Assembly: GCF_001017125.1 (NCBI RefSeq)
Contig: NZ_JXOJ01000002.1
Span: forward strand, 223,033 to 287,032
Direction of reading: 5' to 3'
Source: Methanoculleus sediminis
Lineage (GTDB): Archaea; Halobacteriota; Methanomicrobia; Methanomicrobiales; Methanoculleaceae
Length of the DNA: 64,000 bases
A model generated the notes under the pieces. The model was not told the origin of the DNA. It searched no databases and saw only the letters and a program-made list of their open reading frames with translations. The position numbers were made by a program, and so were the translations under genes. Of the stretch, positions 25,850 to 35,216 are shown piece after piece. Positions within the stretch are counted from its first letter, which is position 1, and every line of letters begins with the position of its first letter.

Positions 25850-27439
25850 TCACTCGAACCGTTTCGGATCGGTCTCGATATCGACGACGACGGGCACGTT
25901 CATGCGCACAGCACGGGAGATCGCGTCCGCAAGGTCCTGCGGCCGGGCCACCCGTATCCCGGCACCGCCGCAGGCCTCCGCATACGCCGCGAAGTCGGGA
26001 TTCGTGAGTTCGGTGCCGTAGGGTGGATAGTTCGCCTCCCTCTGCTCCTCCCGGATCATGGCAAGCTCGTGGTTGTTCATGATCGCGACGACGATGGGAA
26101 GGTCGTACCTGACCGCCGTGACGAAGTCGGCCATGACCATCGAGAATCCCCCGTCCCCGGTGATGCAGACGACGGTCGCATCGGGGTAGGCGAGTTTCGC
26201 CGCGATCGCCCCGGGGAGCCCGAACCCCATCGTCCCGAGGTAGCCGGACATCGCGAACCGCTGCCGCTTCATCCGGAAGTTCCTCCCGAACCACCACTGG
26301 TTCTCCCCGACGTCGAGGGAGATGACCGCGTCCTCCGGGAGGGTCTCGGAGAGGACTTTCATGATGTAGGGCGGGCGGATGGGGACCGCTTCCGGGTCGG
26401 CCTCCCGGTCGAGGTTCATGAACCACTCCCGTTTCCGCTCCGCGAGCCACGCCCTGGCCCCCGTATCATCCCGCGGCCTGACCCGCTCCCGGATCAGGGG
26501 TACAGCAACGGCGCAGTCGCCATAGACCCCTGCCGCAAGCGGGTGCTTGCCGAGCTGGAGCGGATCGATATCGATATGGACGGCCTGCTTCTCACCGGGG
26601 ATCCCGGTGAAGTCGGAGAAACTCGCCCCGCAGGCGATCACGAGGTCCGACTCCGCGACGAGTGTGCGGGCGTGCGGTGTCCCGAGCGGCCCGTGCACTC
26701 CGGCAACCCACTCGTTCTCGTCGGGGAGGATACCCTTCGCCCTGAAGGTGGTGACGATAGGCGCCCGGATCGTCTCCGCAAGCTCGAGGACCGCTCCCGC
26801 CGCACGCATGGCGCCGAACCCCGCGAGGATGACCGGCCGCTTTGCGCCGTCGATCGCCTCCGCCGCCGCCCGGACGGCCCCGTCGGTCGGGGCCGCCGCG
26901 ACCGCCGAAAGGCATGTCTCGCGTTCGCAGTAGGCGGGTTCGAGCGGCTCCCTCTGGATATCGTTCGGAAGAGAGAGCTGGGCGACGCCGCGGCCGATGA
27001 TTGCATAGCGTAGCGCCCGGGTGAGGAGTTTGACCGCCGTCGACGGATCGGCGACGGTGTTGTTGAAGACCGCGATCGGACGGAAGAACGCGTCCTGGTC
27101 GATCTCCTGGATGCCACCGGGGCCCGCGTACTGCGCCTGCACCTGCCCGTTCAGGGAGAGCACGCTCGCCCGATCCTCTTTCGCGTCATACAGGCCGGTA
27201 GCGAGGTTCGTCGCCCCCGGCCCGGCGATGGTCAGGCAGACGGCGACCTTCCCCGTGAACTTGTTGTAGGCCGAGGCGGCGAGCGCAGCGGTCTGCTCGT
27301 GCCGGACGACGATGTAGCGTGCGTCCGGGTTCCTTCTGACCGCGTCCACGAGCGGAAGCGACGATGAGCCGGGGATGCCGAGGTACAGGGTGATCCCCCA
27401 GGCCGCGAGCTCCGAGACCAGCACGTCGGCCACGGTCAT
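25850..27439 (-). CDS. Thiamine-diphosphate enzyme, pyruvate oxidase / acetolactate synthase-like
   Basis: About 529 residues with the three-domain layout of ThDP-dependent decarboxylases and oxidases: N-terminal Pyr domain with catalytic Glu in VVRHEQTAALAAS, a central domain, and a PP domain with the cofactor motif GDGGFSMV...IMNN. It resembles the pyruvate oxidase/acetolactate synthase group, but the exact reaction cannot be fixed. There is no small regulatory ilvN-type gene beside it. ATG 27439 has a GAAGGGGG site upstream and is preferred over ATG 27469, which overlaps the rubredoxin gene. A linked rubredoxin hints at an oxidase using electron transfer. Confidence 0.8.
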   Translation of the reverse strand: MTVADVLVSELAAWGITLYLGIPGSSSLPLVDAVRRNPDARYIVVRHEQTAALAASAYNKFTGKVAVCLTIAGPGATNLATGLYDAKEDRASVLSLNGQVQAQYAGPGGIQEIDQDAFFRPIAVFNNTVADPSTAVKLLTRALRYAIIGRGVAQLSLPNDIQREPLEPAYCERETCLSAVAAAPTDGAVRAAAEAIDGAKRPVILAGFGAMRAAGAVLELAETIRAPIVTTFRAKGILPDENEWVAGVHGPLGTPHARTLVAESDLVIACGASFSDFTGIPGEKQAVHIDIDPLQLGKHPLAAGVYGDCAVAVPLIRERVRPRDDTGARAWLAERKREWFMNLDREADPEAVPIRPPYIMKVLSETLPEDAVISLDVGENQWWFGRNFRMKRQRFAMSGYLGTMGFGLPGAIAAKLAYPDATVVCITGDGGFSMVMADFVTAVRYDLPIVVAIMNNHELAMIREEQREANYPPYGTELTNPDFAAYAEACGGAGIRVARPQDLADAISRAVRMNVPVVVDIETDPKRFE

Positions 27440-27449
27440 GGCGCCCCCT

Positions 27450-27653
27450 TCAGAGGTAGTCTTCGTCATTCATCTCCACCTCACCCTCTTCTTCACCGGC
27501 TCGCACGAACGCCTCCTTTCCCGCGCTGCAGCGGGGGCACCGCCAGTCGTCGGGAAGATCCTCGAAGAGTGTTCCCGGCGGCATCACGGTTGCCGGGTCT
27601 CCCGCCTCCTCAACATACTCGTAATCACAGACACTGCAGACCCATCGTGCCAT
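27450..27653 (-). CDS. Rubredoxin
   Basis: A 67-residue one-iron electron carrier. The four iron ligands are in WVCSVCDYEY and WRCPRCSAGKEAF, with the usual PPGTLFEDLPDDW between. The acidic tail after the core (GEEEGEVEMNDEDY) is longer than in classic rubredoxins. It lies 10 bases upstream of the ThDP enzyme start and 92 bases after the slipin stop on the same strand. Rubredoxins commonly serve oxygen-detoxifying flavoproteins such as the FprA encoded nearby. Confidence 0.93.
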   Translation of the reverse strand: MARWVCSVCDYEYVEEAGDPATVMPPGTLFEDLPDDWRCPRCSAGKEAFVRAGEEEGEVEMNDEDYL

Positions 27654-27745
27654 ATCCTCCACACTCCGAGAGTGACTCTCCGGGCCGTACCCCATCTTCA
27701 CGTATAAAAATGCCTCGCCGCCCGGTGGCCGGGCCGGGGTTCCGG

Positions 27746-28702
27746 TCAGGGAACCCCGGGCCCTCCCGTTGCAGGCGGACGGGCTGTCTCGTCGCCGGCC
27801 GGGGTTCCCCGGCGGTCCCTGTCGCCTTCCGTCACATGTTTCGCAAGCGCCGAGAGGCCGAGGGTCGTCCCGAGGTTCATCGTATCGAGCACCGATGCGG
27901 GGACGAGGACGAGCGTCGCCTTCTCTTTGAGGCCCTCGTAGAGCATGTTCATCGCCCGGAGGTGGAGGGCGGTCGGGTTGTCCTGGTAGGTTCTCGCCGC
28001 CTCCTCGAACTTCTTTGCGACCTGCAGTTCGGAGTCGCCGAGGATCACCCGCGCCTGCCGCTCCCGCTCCGCCTGTGCCTGCATGGACATCGCGTCCTGC
28101 AGCTCGCGGGGGATCAGGATGTCGCGGATCTCGACAGAACTGACGTGGATACCCCACTGCTCCGTCCGGACGTCGATGATCCGCTGCAACTCCGCGTCCA
28201 GCCTCTCCCGGCCTTCGAGCATGTTTGCGAGATCGGACTTCCCGATCACCTCCCGGAGCGCCGTCTGCGCCGCCCAGCTGATGGCCGAACGGTAGTCCTC
28301 GACCTCCAGCGCCGCCCTCTCCGGGTCCCTCACGCGCCAGAAGAGGACGGCTTCGACATCGACCGGCACGGTGTCCCGGGTGAGGGTCTTCTCCGCCCGA
28401 AACGACGTCGTGATCGTCCGAAGATCGATCCAGTAGGCCACCGTATCGATGAGCGGCACGATGGCAAAGACTCCCGGACCCCTGAGGCCCGAGAACCGGC
28501 CCAGGCGCAGCACGAGCGCTTTCTCCCACTGGTCGGCGATCTGCACCGAGGCGGCGGCGAACACCCCCGCGAGGACGACGGCGGCGGCAGCCCAGAGGAG
28601 AGGAGAGAGACCGGGAATCGTGAGAGCGGCGTATGCGATCAGTGCTCCGAAGAGCGCGATCAGGAGAGCAATCGCATAACGAATCGGGTTATTGCGGCTC
28701 AT
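27746..28702 (-). CDS. Slipin (stomatin/SPFH family membrane protein)
   Basis: A 318-residue membrane-scaffold protein. Two N-terminal hydrophobic helices (about 8-32 and 34-52) are followed by the SPFH/band-7 domain (EKALVLRLGRFSGLRGPGVF to IHVSSVEIRDILIPRELQ), a coiled-coil stretch with QAQAERERQARVILGDSE, and a Pro/Gly-rich tail. Stomatin-like proteins organise membrane microdomains and often partner NfeD, which is not seen here. It diverges from the endonuclease V gene. Confidence 0.9.
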   Translation of the reverse strand: MSRNNPIRYAIALLIALFGALIAYAALTIPGLSPLLWAAAAVVLAGVFAAASVQIADQWEKALVLRLGRFSGLRGPGVFAIVPLIDTVAYWIDLRTITTSFRAEKTLTRDTVPVDVEAVLFWRVRDPERAALEVEDYRSAISWAAQTALREVIGKSDLANMLEGRERLDAELQRIIDVRTEQWGIHVSSVEIRDILIPRELQDAMSMQAQAERERQARVILGDSELQVAKKFEEAARTYQDNPTALHLRAMNMLYEGLKEKATLVLVPASVLDTMNLGTTLGLSALAKHVTEGDRDRRGTPAGDETARPPATGGPGVP

Positions 28703-28791
28703 AGGACGTTACCCGTGGTGTGCTGCATGTCCCAAGCATATAATAGTAGGTATATACACCACCACCCTGATCCGGATAGCGGGAGACGGCC

Positions 28792-29496
28792 ATGGAGATC
28801 AGAGAGGCACACCCCTTCGACCTGACGCCGGCGGAGGCGATCCGCCTCCAGGAGAGGCTCCGGGAGCAGGTCCGCCGTTCCGGCGATGCCGGGGAGGTCT
28901 CCCTCGTGGCCGGCGCCGACGCCTCCTACGCGAAGGGCGAAGACGTCATCCACGCAGTCGTCGTCGCTCTCAGTTACCCCGACCTCACCGTCGTCGAGCG
29001 GGTCTCCGCCGCCGCCGTGACGCCGTTTCCCTATATCCCCGGCCTCCTGACCTTCCGGGAAGGCCCTGCCCTCATCGAGGCGTTCCGGAGACTGCGCTCC
29101 GAGCCGGACGTGATCTTCTTCGACGGGCAGGGGATCGCCCATCCCCGGGGGCTCGGCATCGCAAGCCACATGGGCGTCCTTCTGGACCGGCCCGCCATCG
29201 GGGTCGCAAAGAGCCTCCTCGCGGGTACGGTGTCGGAGCCGGGGGCCGGCAGGGGATCGACCGCCCCCATCCTCCGCGACGGCGAGACGATCGGGATGGC
29301 GGTGCGGACGAGAGAGAGGGTGAAGCCCGTCTACGTCTCGGTGGGCCACCGGATCGATCTTTCGCAGGCGGTCGACCTCGTCCTCGCGACCGCACGGGGG
29401 TACCGGCTCCCGGAACCGACCCGGCAGGCCCACCTCTTTGCAAACGCCGTCAGGAGAGGGGACGGGCAGGCCACCCTCCCTTCCTCCACGAGATAG
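28792..29496 (+). CDS. nfi: Endonuclease V
   Basis: A 234-residue enzyme that cuts DNA (and RNA) near deoxyinosine or inosine. Metal-site residues are in VAGADASYAKG, FFDGQGIAHPRGLGIASHMG (Asp in DGQG) and the PAIGVAKSLL lysine. PYIPGLLTFRE matches the wedge motif (PYxPGxLxxRE). The length is normal. A TATA-like GGTATATAC lies about 40 bases upstream. Confidence 0.93.
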   Translation: MEIREAHPFDLTPAEAIRLQERLREQVRRSGDAGEVSLVAGADASYAKGEDVIHAVVVALSYPDLTVVERVSAAAVTPFPYIPGLLTFREGPALIEAFRRLRSEPDVIFFDGQGIAHPRGLGIASHMGVLLDRPAIGVAKSLLAGTVSEPGAGRGSTAPILRDGETIGMAVRTRERVKPVYVSVGHRIDLSQAVDLVLATARGYRLPEPTRQAHLFANAVRRGDGQATLPSSTR

Positions 29497-29654
29497 AGCG
29501 AAACCGTTATCAGCGTTCGCGCCGGAGAGACGTCTGCCGGACGGCGCGACAGAGATACGCCGGGACGGTTAAAAGTCAATGGAGCACGAAGCATGTCGGA
29601 TACCATGATACGCCGGAAATCGGCCGGAACACGACCAATGGAGGCGACGGGATA

Positions 29655-30845
29655 ATGGCAGCACGTGAGATCGTGCCGGGCGTCTTTTCCGTCGGCGCCA
29701 TCGACTGGGACCGCCGGCTCTTCGACGAACTGATCCCGCTCCCCGACGGCACCACCTACAACAGCTACCTGGTGCGGGGCAGCAAGAAGACAGCGCTGAT
29801 CGACACTGTCGACCCGACCAAGACCGCGGAACTCATGGGGAACCTGGAGTCAATCGGGGTCGAGACGATCGACTACATCGTCTCCAGCCATGCCGAGCAG
29901 GATCACTCGGGCTCGATACCGGCGATGCTCGAGCGGTTCGGCGATGCGAAGGTGGTGACGAACCAGAAGTGCCGCGACTTTCTGGTCGATCTTCTCCACG
30001 CCCCCGAAGATCGGTTCATCGTCATCGGCGACGGCGACACGCTCGACCTTGGGGAAAGAACGTTCGAGTTCATCATCGCCCCCTGGGTCCACTGGCCGGA
30101 GACGATGCTGACCTACCTCAAGGAAGACCGGATCCTCTTCCCCTGCGACCTCTTCGGCTCGCACTACGCGACGAGTTCCCTCTACGTCCCCGACGAGGGC
30201 GCGGTCTACGAGTCCGCGAAACGCTACTACGCCGAGATCATGATGCCGTTCCGGTCGAGCATCAAGGCGCACCTTGCAAAACTCGCGACACGCGATATCG
30301 ACCTGATCGCCCCGAGCCACGGCCCGATCTACGACCACCCGGCGTTCATCGTCGACGCCTACCGGGACTGGACGGGCGACGCCGTGACGAACACGGTGGT
30401 GCTCCCGTACGTCTCCATGCACGGAAGCACCCAGGCGATGGTCGAGCACTTCGTCGACGCCCTGATGGAGCGCGGCGTCGAGGTCCAGCCGTTCAACCTG
30501 CCCCGGACCGACATCGGCGACCTCGCAAAGGCGCTCGTGGACGCTGCGACGGTCGTGATCGGGGCGCCGACGGTCATCTTCGGCCCGCACCCGCAGGCGG
30601 TATACGCCACCTACCTCGCAAACCTCCTCCGCCCGAAGACCCGCTACGCGACGGTGATCGGATCCTACGGCTGGGGCGGAAAGACGGTCGACACCATAGT
30701 GGAGATGCTCGGCAGGCTCAAAGTCGAGTTCCTCGACCCGGTCTACGTCAAAGGCCACCCGAAGGAGGAGGACTTCGCGGCGCTCGACCGGCTCGCCGAC
30801 GAGATCGCAAAGAAGCACGAGGAGGCGGGGATCCTCCCTTCCTGA
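29655..30845 (+). CDS. fprA: A-type flavoprotein, probable F420H2 oxidase
   Basis: A 396-residue flavodiiron protein. The metallo-beta-lactamase domain carries the diiron ligands H-x-E-x-D-H (SHAEQDHSG, about 81-86), H in WVHWPE, D in FPCDLFGSHY and a later SHGPIYDHP. The flavodoxin domain starts near residue 255 (VLPYVSMHGSTQAMVEHF, FMN site). In methanogens this enzyme reduces oxygen to water with coenzyme F420H2. No NADH-rubredoxin domain is fused. The ATG follows GGCGACGGG. A TATA-like GGTTAAAAG lies near 29571. Confidence 0.93.
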   Translation: MAAREIVPGVFSVGAIDWDRRLFDELIPLPDGTTYNSYLVRGSKKTALIDTVDPTKTAELMGNLESIGVETIDYIVSSHAEQDHSGSIPAMLERFGDAKVVTNQKCRDFLVDLLHAPEDRFIVIGDGDTLDLGERTFEFIIAPWVHWPETMLTYLKEDRILFPCDLFGSHYATSSLYVPDEGAVYESAKRYYAEIMMPFRSSIKAHLAKLATRDIDLIAPSHGPIYDHPAFIVDAYRDWTGDAVTNTVVLPYVSMHGSTQAMVEHFVDALMERGVEVQPFNLPRTDIGDLAKALVDAATVVIGAPTVIFGPHPQAVYATYLANLLRPKTRYATVIGSYGWGGKTVDTIVEMLGRLKVEFLDPVYVKGHPKEEDFAALDRLADEIAKKHEEAGILPS

Positions 30846-30946
30846 CCATACCATCCTTTTTCACGGCTGCCGCCCCGTTCCCGAACCGGCCGGCCCGCAC
30901 CGAAATCTTAACACGCCAGGATACCGACCAACCTTCGAGCTGAATC

Positions 30947-31969
30947 ATGCCCCCGTCCGACTTCAAGAGAGTCATTGCCGAGTCGCCCTACGTCTTCATC
31001 ATCGGCGTCGCCGGAGACAGCGGGTCCGGAAAGACCACCTTCACCCGGGCGATCCGGGAGATCTTCGGGGACGATCTCGTCTCCACCATCACCATTGACG
31101 ATTACCACAGATACGATCGCCGGGAACGCAACGAACTCGGGATAACCCCGCTCGTCCCCGAGGCGAACCGGTTCGACCTCTTAGAGCAGCATCTTGCCGA
31201 ACTGAAGGCGGGAAGAGCGATTGAGAAACCGGTCTACAACCACGATTACGGCCGGTTCGATCCCCCGGTGCCCTTCAGCCCCACGAAGATCCTGATCCTC
31301 GAGGGGCTGCACCCGTTCATCACCGGGACGCTTCGGGGCCTGATCGACTTCAAGCTCTACGTGGACCCGGACCCCGACGTCAAGCGTGCCTGGAAGATCA
31401 AACGCGACGTGGAGCGGCGGGGCTACTCCACCGAGGCCGTCCTCCGGGAGATGGAGGAGCGCAAACCCGACTACGAGCGGTACGTCGCGCCGCAGTGCCT
31501 GTTTGCGGATGCGGTCATCCGGATTGCCTTCTCGAAGTACGGCAGAGACGTGAGCGAGAAACGCAACGTCTACCGCGTCACCCTCTGCCAGAGCAGGCTT
31601 GATAAGAGCATCGGGGACGTCGACCTCTCGATCGACCTTTTCGGGCTCCTCTCGCTCTCCGAGCGCGACTTCATGGTCGAGTTCACCATCGAGGACGTCG
31701 AGGGGACGGCGATGGGGGCGCTCACGTTCGACGGGGAGCTGAACGACGCCGTCGCGAGAAAGCTGGAGCGGAATATCGAGATTCAGACACAGGTGGAGCC
31801 CATCGACATCAGCCAGGACAGCGACTATCTGACGGCCGGGGATATGGCACAGCTCATCCTCGCCTGGCGGATCATCAACCGGCGCATCTTCATCGAGAGC
31901 GCTCCGGGAGCGGCCGAAACCGGACGGACGGTGGCCGGTAACGACGGGTGCGAATGCGGCCGAAGGTGA
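30947..31969 (+). CDS. prk: Phosphoribulokinase (methanogen type)
   Basis: A 340-residue P-loop kinase that makes ribulose-1,5-bisphosphate. Walker A is GVAGDSGSGKTTF (20-32). TITIDDYHRYDRRERNELGITPL carries the substrate-site Asp/His/Arg residues and ILILEGLHPF the Walker B Glu. This matches the archaeal PRK characterised from Methanospirillum hungatei, which works with RuBisCO in the reductive hexulose-phosphate pathway. RuBisCO is not in this window. The Cys pair that regulates plant PRK by redox is not apparent. The tail is polar and variable. Confidence 0.9.
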   Translation: MPPSDFKRVIAESPYVFIIGVAGDSGSGKTTFTRAIREIFGDDLVSTITIDDYHRYDRRERNELGITPLVPEANRFDLLEQHLAELKAGRAIEKPVYNHDYGRFDPPVPFSPTKILILEGLHPFITGTLRGLIDFKLYVDPDPDVKRAWKIKRDVERRGYSTEAVLREMEERKPDYERYVAPQCLFADAVIRIAFSKYGRDVSEKRNVYRVTLCQSRLDKSIGDVDLSIDLFGLLSLSERDFMVEFTIEDVEGTAMGALTFDGELNDAVARKLERNIEIQTQVEPIDISQDSDYLTAGDMAQLILAWRIINRRIFIESAPGAAETGRTVAGNDGCECGRR

Positions 31970-32049
31970 TTTTAGCCCCACTACGACCCCGGGAAGTCGA
32001 ACGGCCGCACAGGAGAAAGTAGATAAGAGCGCCCGGAGAACGTGTAACG

Positions 32050-33507
32050 ATGGATAGGATCGAGCAGTTCTCGATCATCGCAGCAGACATCGGCAGCATC
32101 TTCAAGTACATGAGCATCGCCACGGCGCTGCCGCTTGTCGTGGCGGTGATCTACCAGGAGTGGGAGATGATCCTGCCCATGGTCTCCGTCCCTGTCGTCC
32201 TCTTTATCCTCGGAATGTTTCTTGTCCAGGTGCCCCGCGAGGATCGCGAGGCACCCCTATCCGCCGCCCTCATGGCGGTCGCCCTGATCTGGCTGATCAT
32301 CGCGCTGGTGAGCGCACTCCCGTTCTGCCTCGGACTCGGCGTCTCATACCTCGACGCCGTCTTCGAGGCGATGTCCGGGTGGACGGACACGGGCCTGACG
32401 ATGATGCGGTCGGTCGAAGAGATGCCCCGGACGCTTCTTTTCTGGCGGTCGCTGATGCAGTGGCTCGGCGGCATCGGAATCGTCGCCTTCACCGTCGCGA
32501 TGGCCTCGAGAACCGGGCTGACCCAGTTCCGCCTCTACCGGTCGGAAGGCCGCTCGGAGGCGCTGATGCCGAGCGTCGTCGCGACGGGGTTCGAGATGTG
32601 GAAGATCTACCTGGTGCTGACCGCCGCTTCGATCGGCCTCATCCTGCTCTCGGGGATACCGGTCTGGGACGCGGTGAACATCGCCCTCGTCGCCATCGCC
32701 ACCGGCGGGTTCTCCGTTCACTCGGAGGGAATACCGTTCTACAACAACCCGCTGCTCGAAGTCCTCATCGTCCCGGTCATGATCGCCGGCGCCCTCCCGT
32801 TCAAACTCTACTACCTCCTCTACCGCCAGAGAGACACGAGGTTCTTCGGCGACCAGCAGGCGCGTCTCCTTCTCATGCTCATCGCGCTCGGGATCGTCGT
32901 GATAGCATGGGATCTCGTCACGCTCACCGCGACCGATCTCCCCACGGCCGTCCGCCAGGCGCTCTTCATGGCTACCGCGGCGGCCACCAGCACCGGGTTT
33001 CAGGTCGCTTCCCCGAACGAGTGGGCGAGCGTGACCGTACTCTTCCTCGCGATGCTGATGGTGATCGGCGGAGCATCCGGGAGCACCGCCGGCGGTATCA
33101 AACTCTCCCGGGTAGTCCTCGGGTTCCAGAGCCTGGTCTGGTGGTTCCGGCGGATGTTCGTCTCCGGGAAGGTGCTCGTGCCGTTCAAGTACGACGGCAA
33201 GGTGATCCCGAAGAACGTCGCCGACCTCGAGGTCTCGCGGAACATGCTGACGATCATGCTCTACTTTTTGATCATCTTCGTCGCCACGATACTGGTGATG
33301 CACCTGCAGCCGACGTCGTTCGATTCGAGCAACGTGATCTTTGAGGTCGTCTCCGCGATGTGCAACAACGGCATCTCCACGGGGTTCGTCTCGCCCGATA
33401 TGGAGTCTCCGGCGAAGGCCCTCTTCATCCTGATCATGTGGATCGGGCGACTTGAGGTCATTCCGGTGATCATGCTCGTTATGGGTCTCTTCAAGCGGTC
33501 CGACTGA
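32050..33507 (+). CDS. trkH: TrkH/KtrB-type potassium transporter
   Basis: A 485-residue potassium-uptake channel subunit with about ten membrane helices and four pore loops. Selectivity-loop motifs are visible as EAMSGWTDTGLTMM, IATGGFSVHSEG, AAATSTGFQVASP and MCNNGISTGFVSP. GGASGSTAGGIK is the conserved signature. It normally needs a TrkA/KtrA regulator, which is not adjacent. The start is ATG 32050, about 80 bases after prk. Confidence 0.93.
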   Translation: MDRIEQFSIIAADIGSIFKYMSIATALPLVVAVIYQEWEMILPMVSVPVVLFILGMFLVQVPREDREAPLSAALMAVALIWLIIALVSALPFCLGLGVSYLDAVFEAMSGWTDTGLTMMRSVEEMPRTLLFWRSLMQWLGGIGIVAFTVAMASRTGLTQFRLYRSEGRSEALMPSVVATGFEMWKIYLVLTAASIGLILLSGIPVWDAVNIALVAIATGGFSVHSEGIPFYNNPLLEVLIVPVMIAGALPFKLYYLLYRQRDTRFFGDQQARLLLMLIALGIVVIAWDLVTLTATDLPTAVRQALFMATAAATSTGFQVASPNEWASVTVLFLAMLMVIGGASGSTAGGIKLSRVVLGFQSLVWWFRRMFVSGKVLVPFKYDGKVIPKNVADLEVSRNMLTIMLYFLIIFVATILVMHLQPTSFDSSNVIFEVVSAMCNNGISTGFVSPDMESPAKALFILIMWIGRLEVIPVIMLVMGLFKRSD

Positions 33508-33532
33508 AGGGGCCGATCCACGGAGGGGCTGC

Positions 33533-33540
33533 AAAAAAAA
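33533..33540 (-). terminator. T-run ending the 33552 gene
   Basis: A8 on the plus strand gives T8 on the minus strand, 12 bases past the stop of the 33552-34172 gene. Confidence 0.5.
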
Positions 33541-33551
33541 GAACCAGCCGG

Positions 33552-34172
33552 TTACTCCGGCCGGTAGTTCAGGTACAGGTCGTCCACCGCCGCCCGGTCA
33601 CCGCCGTTCTTGACGAGCAGGTCCATGTAGGTGTGAACCTCCGGGGCGTACTTCTTCAGGACTGCCGGGGAGGTGTGGTAGAGCATGAAGGCCTCGGCGA
33701 AGATCGCCGCTTCCCTCTCCTCACCGGCGGGAGGGGTGATCCGGGCCAGGTAGGTGCCCGGGTTTTCAGCAAGCGCCGCAAACGCCTTGCTCTCCCCTAA
33801 TTCCATCGTGTGGTAGACGCGGTAGCCCACCTGCTGGACAAAGACCTCGTCGGCTCGCGCCGGATCCCTGTCCGACCGGATGTAGACGGCGTTCTCCTCG
33901 GGGACGTAGACTCCGCTCACGTCCCCGGACACACCCTCCCGCCTGAACACTTCGCTCCTGCTGTCGATGTAGACGGTGAGATTCTCCATAAATTTTTCTC
34001 TGATCTTGGTGCTCTGCTGCAGCACCAGGGCCTCCGCAAGTGCTGCTTCGGTGCCGCTCCCATCCCTGTTCTCCAGACGGAAACCAGCAACCGGGCTCAC
34101 TGAGAAGACCGAACAAACGACGAAAATGAGAATGATCGCCGCAACCAATCTTGATCGGAATCGTGGGTCCAT
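33552..34172 (-). CDS. Secreted protein resembling a metallopeptidase that lost HExxH
   Basis: A 206-residue protein with an N-terminal hydrophobic signal segment (about 9-30). The C-terminal half looks like the anthrax lethal-factor-like zincin layout: a helix where HExxH should be (FVQQVGYRVYH, 111-121) and, about 45 residues on, the second helix FAEAFMLYHTSPAVLKKYAP (158-177), which in active members is E-x-FAE-x-F. The zinc-binding HExxH is missing, so it is probably not a peptidase. ATG 34172 has an AGAGGGA site. The family link is my inference. Confidence 0.6.
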   Translation of the reverse strand: MDPRFRSRLVAAIILIFVVCSVFSVSPVAGFRLENRDGSGTEAALAEALVLQQSTKIREKFMENLTVYIDSRSEVFRREGVSGDVSGVYVPEENAVYIRSDRDPARADEVFVQQVGYRVYHTMELGESKAFAALAENPGTYLARITPPAGEEREAAIFAEAFMLYHTSPAVLKKYAPEVHTYMDLLVKNGGDRAAVDDLYLNYRPE

Positions 34173-34210
34173 GGTTTTCCCTCTGCTTGACAAGAGTTTC
34201 AAACTGTTCA

Positions 34211-34219
34211 TTATATACT
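34211..34219 (-). promoter_or_regulatory. TATA box for the 33552-34172 gene
   Basis: AGTATATAA on the minus strand, about 43 bases before the ATG at 34172, inside an AT-rich gap. Confidence 0.45.
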
Positions 34220-34330
34220 TTTCTAATTTTAAAAATTAAATTATAAATGTCAGAATATCAAAAAGACGCAGATAAAGAAATACTTTGTTTGAAGAACCTT
34301 CCAGAGATGAGGATCGAACTACAACAAAGG

Positions 34331-34337
34331 ATATATA
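34331..34337 (+). promoter_or_regulatory. TATA box for the NifH-like gene
   Basis: ATATATA about 64 bases before the ATG at 34398, giving a leader near 40 bases. The gap 34200-34400 is clearly AT-richer than its surroundings. Confidence 0.5.
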
Positions 34338-34397
34338 GTTCCATGACATGAACGGCACCCGACACCTAATTACCCATGCAAGCGCATAGTAGATGCA

Positions 34398-35216
34398 ATG
34401 AAACAGATCGCCCTCTACGGGAAGGGGGGAATCGGGAAATCCACCACTGCAGCAAACCTTTCGGCGGCACTCGCGGGAGAAGGGCTCGATATCCTGCAGA
34501 TCGGGTGCGATCCGAAGCACGACAGCACCCGCATGCTGATGCACGGGACCTGGATCCCGACGGTCCTCGACCTCATCCGGGAGCGCGGAGACGAGAGCAT
34601 CACCGCCGACGACGTGGTCTACCGGGGCTTTCGCGGCGTGCGCTGCGTGGAGGCCGGAGGGCCCGAGCCCGGGATCGGGTGCGCCGGCCGGGGGATCATC
34701 GCGACGTTCCAGCTCCTCGAACGCCTGGACGCCCTCAAAGGCGACGTGATCGTCTACGACGTCCTCGGCGACGTCGTCTGCGGCGGGTTTGCGATGCCGA
34801 TGCGGGAGGGGTACGCCCAGGAGATCTACCTGGTCACCTCCGGCGAGTTGATGTCCATCTACGCGGCAAACAACATCGCAAAAGCCATCGCCCGCCTCTC
34901 GCGCCGGGTGCGGAGCAGGTGCACGCTCGGGGGCGTGATCTGCAATGCAAAGAACATCGAGGGCGAGCGGGAACTCGTGGAGGAGTTCGCCCGCCGGATC
35001 AACTCCCGGCTCATCGCCTACATCCCCCGCTCGAGGGTCGTCCAGGTCGCGGAACTGCAGAAACAGACGGTCGTCGAGTACGCCCCCGAGTCCGACCAGG
35101 CGGCGGTCTACCAGGAACTCGCACGCACGGTCTACGGAAACGAGACGACGAGCATCCCCACACCCCTCGAGATGGATGAACTCGAATCCTTCGCCCTCGA
35201 ATTCGTCCAGGTTTGA
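34398..35216 (+). CDS. NifH-like nitrogenase reductase family ATPase
   Basis: A 272-residue dinitrogenase-reductase homologue. Walker A is GKGGIGKST (8-16). The two Cys that bridge a [4Fe-4S] cluster in the dimer are Cys95 (GIGCAGRG) and Cys128 ([10 protein letters not shown]). The protein should donate electrons with ATP hydrolysis to a component-1-type partner. [14 protein letters not shown] and the end [12 protein letters not shown] look more like true NifH than like CfbC of coenzyme F430 synthesis. The downstream component-1-like gene overlaps it by 41 bases. The nif genes needed for nitrogen fixation are not present around it, so the substrate is open. Confidence 0.85.
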   Translation: MKQIALYGKGGIGKSTTAANLSAALAGEGLDILQIGCDPKHDSTRMLMHGTWIPTVLDLIRERGDESITADDVVYRGFRGVRCVEAGGPEPGIGCAGRGIIATFQLLERLDALKGDVIVYDVLGDVVCGGFAMPMREGYAQEIYLVTSGELMSIYAANNIAKAIARLSRRVRSRCTLGGVICNAKNIEGERELVEEFARRINSRLIAYIPRSRVVQVAELQKQTVVEYAPESDQAAVYQELARTVYGNETTSIPTPLEMDELESFALEFVQV

